A DNA stretch of 6,131 nt from Gammaproteobacteria bacterium (GTDB lineage: Bacteria; Pseudomonadota; Gammaproteobacteria; Steroidobacterales; GCA-2729495): contig JAUIEY010000120.1 in the NCBI GenBank assembly GCA_030429685.1, positions 1 to 6,131 of the forward strand. The letters are read 5' to 3'. Shown here one piece after another: positions 5,477 through 6,131 of the stretch (the stretch's first letter is position 1; each line of letters begins with the position of its first letter). The position numbers were made by a program, and so were the translations under genes. Under the pieces are notes generated by a model. The model was not told where the DNA came from and ran no database searches. It saw only the letters and a list, made by a program, of their open reading frames with translations.

Positions 5477-6131
5477 TCAGGACTGCTCGCCATGATGGTA
5501 CATGTGCACGTCGCGCTGCGGAAAGGGGATACTGATGCCCGCCTGATCAAATTTGCGCTTCACCTGTTCAGTGACGCCGTTGTAGACGCCCCAGTAGTCG
5601 GCTGAATTGACCCAGGGCCGAACGATGAAATTTACGCTGCTGTCGGCCAGTTCGTTCAGGGCAATGGTATAGGCCGGTTCCTTAAGTATTCTCTCATCCG
5701 CATCGAGTATTTCGCGCAGTACCTGGTAGGCCTTGTCGATGTCATCACCGTAGCCGATGCCGAAAACCAGGTCGACGCGGCGCGTGCCCAGCGCCGAATA
5801 ATTAGTAATGGTGCTGCCCATGATCTGGGAGTTGGGTACGATGATTTTTTTATTATCCGGCGACTTCAGTACCGTGGTGAAAATCTGCACTTCCTCGACA
5901 GTGCCGGCTTCGCCGCCGCCTTCGATAAAGTCACCGACCTTGTACGGGCGGAAAGCCACGATCAGCACACCGGCGGCAAAGTTGGACAACGATCCCTGCA
6001 GTGCCAGGCCGACGGCCAGGCCGGCAGCGCCAAAGACTGCGAGCAATGATGTGGTTTCGACACCGAGCTGGCCGATGGCGGCGATAATGACCACGGCTAG
6101 CAGCACCGAGTACACGATATTGCAGAGGAAG
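5477..6131 (-). CDS. mscS: Small-conductance mechanosensitive channel MscS, N-terminus outside window
   Basis: The last 217 residues of an MscS channel; the frame stays open to base 6131, so the start lies beyond the window. By alignment with E. coli MscS as I remember it (286 residues), the fragment begins near residue 68. The pore helix TM3 is seen as AVFGAAGLAVGLALQGSLSN (fragment residues 31-50). The two gate leucines (Leu105 and Leu109 in E. coli) and the Gln112-Gly113 kink are kept. FRPYKVGDFIE and the cytoplasmic beta domain (IIVPNSQI) follow, then the alpha/beta vestibule with LNELADSSVNF and a C-terminus ending AGISIPFPQRDVH plus a short tail. In the family this cytoplasmic-membrane heptamer opens on membrane tension and releases solutes in osmotic downshock. 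A GTG at 6115-6113 could be misread as a start, but homology continues upstream of it. The total length is expected to be close to that of E. coli MscS. It is transcribed alone here, converging on the cytochrome operon. Confidence 0.96.
   Translation of the reverse strand, partial: FLCNIVYSVLLAVVIIAAIGQLGVETTSLLAVFGAAGLAVGLALQGSLSNFAAGVLIVAFRPYKVGDFIEGGGEAGTVEEVQIFTTVLKSPDNKKIIVPNSQIMGSTITNYSALGTRRVDLVFGIGYGDDIDKAYQVLREILDADERILKEPAYTIALNELADSSVNFIVRPWVNSADYWGVYNGVTEQVKRKFDQAGISIPFPQRDVHMYHHGEQS

Noticed and set aside
6113..6115. GTG as the start codon of a short MscS-like protein
   Set aside because: The frame stays open to the window edge, and the residues upstream (FLCNI) continue the alignment to E. 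coli MscS, so the gene is cut by the window rather than short.

Overview
The window looks like ordinary chromosome from an aerobic, GC-rich proteobacterium, probably a gammaproteobacterium. The basis is protein character: an MscS very close to the E. coli type, a regulator resembling the MhpR branch of IclR proteins, a b561-type cytochrome paired with a mitochondrial-like cytochrome c, and compact Rho-independent terminators with A- and T-tracts on both sides. I cannot name a genus. There are no rRNA or tRNA genes, insertion sequences, CRISPR arrays or phage genes.

Layout. (1) Bases 1-3162, plus strand: the end of a two-gene operon for a hydantoinase/oxoprolinase/acetone-carboxylase-type enzyme. 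It holds a 5'-truncated HyuA-like ATPase subunit and, 15 bases downstream, a complete HyuB-like subunit of 622 residues. (2) A perfect 11-bp inverted repeat at 3190-3215 forms a terminator shared with the convergent gene. (3) 3244-4059, minus strand: an IclR-family regulator of the MhpR-like type, pointing toward the hydrolase operon. (4) 4060-4277: a 218-base divergent intergenic region with a candidate minus-strand promoter and a short palindrome over its -35 element. (5) 4278-5401, plus strand: two genes overlapping by one base, a four-helix b561-type cytochrome and a membrane-anchored monoheme cytochrome c. (6) A second two-way terminator at 5423-5451. (7) 5477-6131, minus strand: the last 217 residues of an MscS channel, whose start lies beyond the window.

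How the parts may work together. HyuA and HyuB should form one ATP-dependent complex. HyuA activates the substrate with ATP, and HyuB carries a His-x2-Asp-x21-His metal-site pattern that I recall from the acetone carboxylase alpha subunit. The substrate (hydantoin, lactam, 5-oxoproline or ketone) cannot be read from the sequence, and no small third subunit follows. The IclR protein is a plausible regulator of this operon or of its own divergent region. The b561/cytochrome c pair looks like a small electron-transfer module at the cytoplasmic membrane. Its most unusual point is that the b subunit seems to have lost both histidines of one of the two heme sites expected for the family while keeping the other pair. 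I saw no clear new defence or mobile system; the cytochrome pair is the part most worth a second look.
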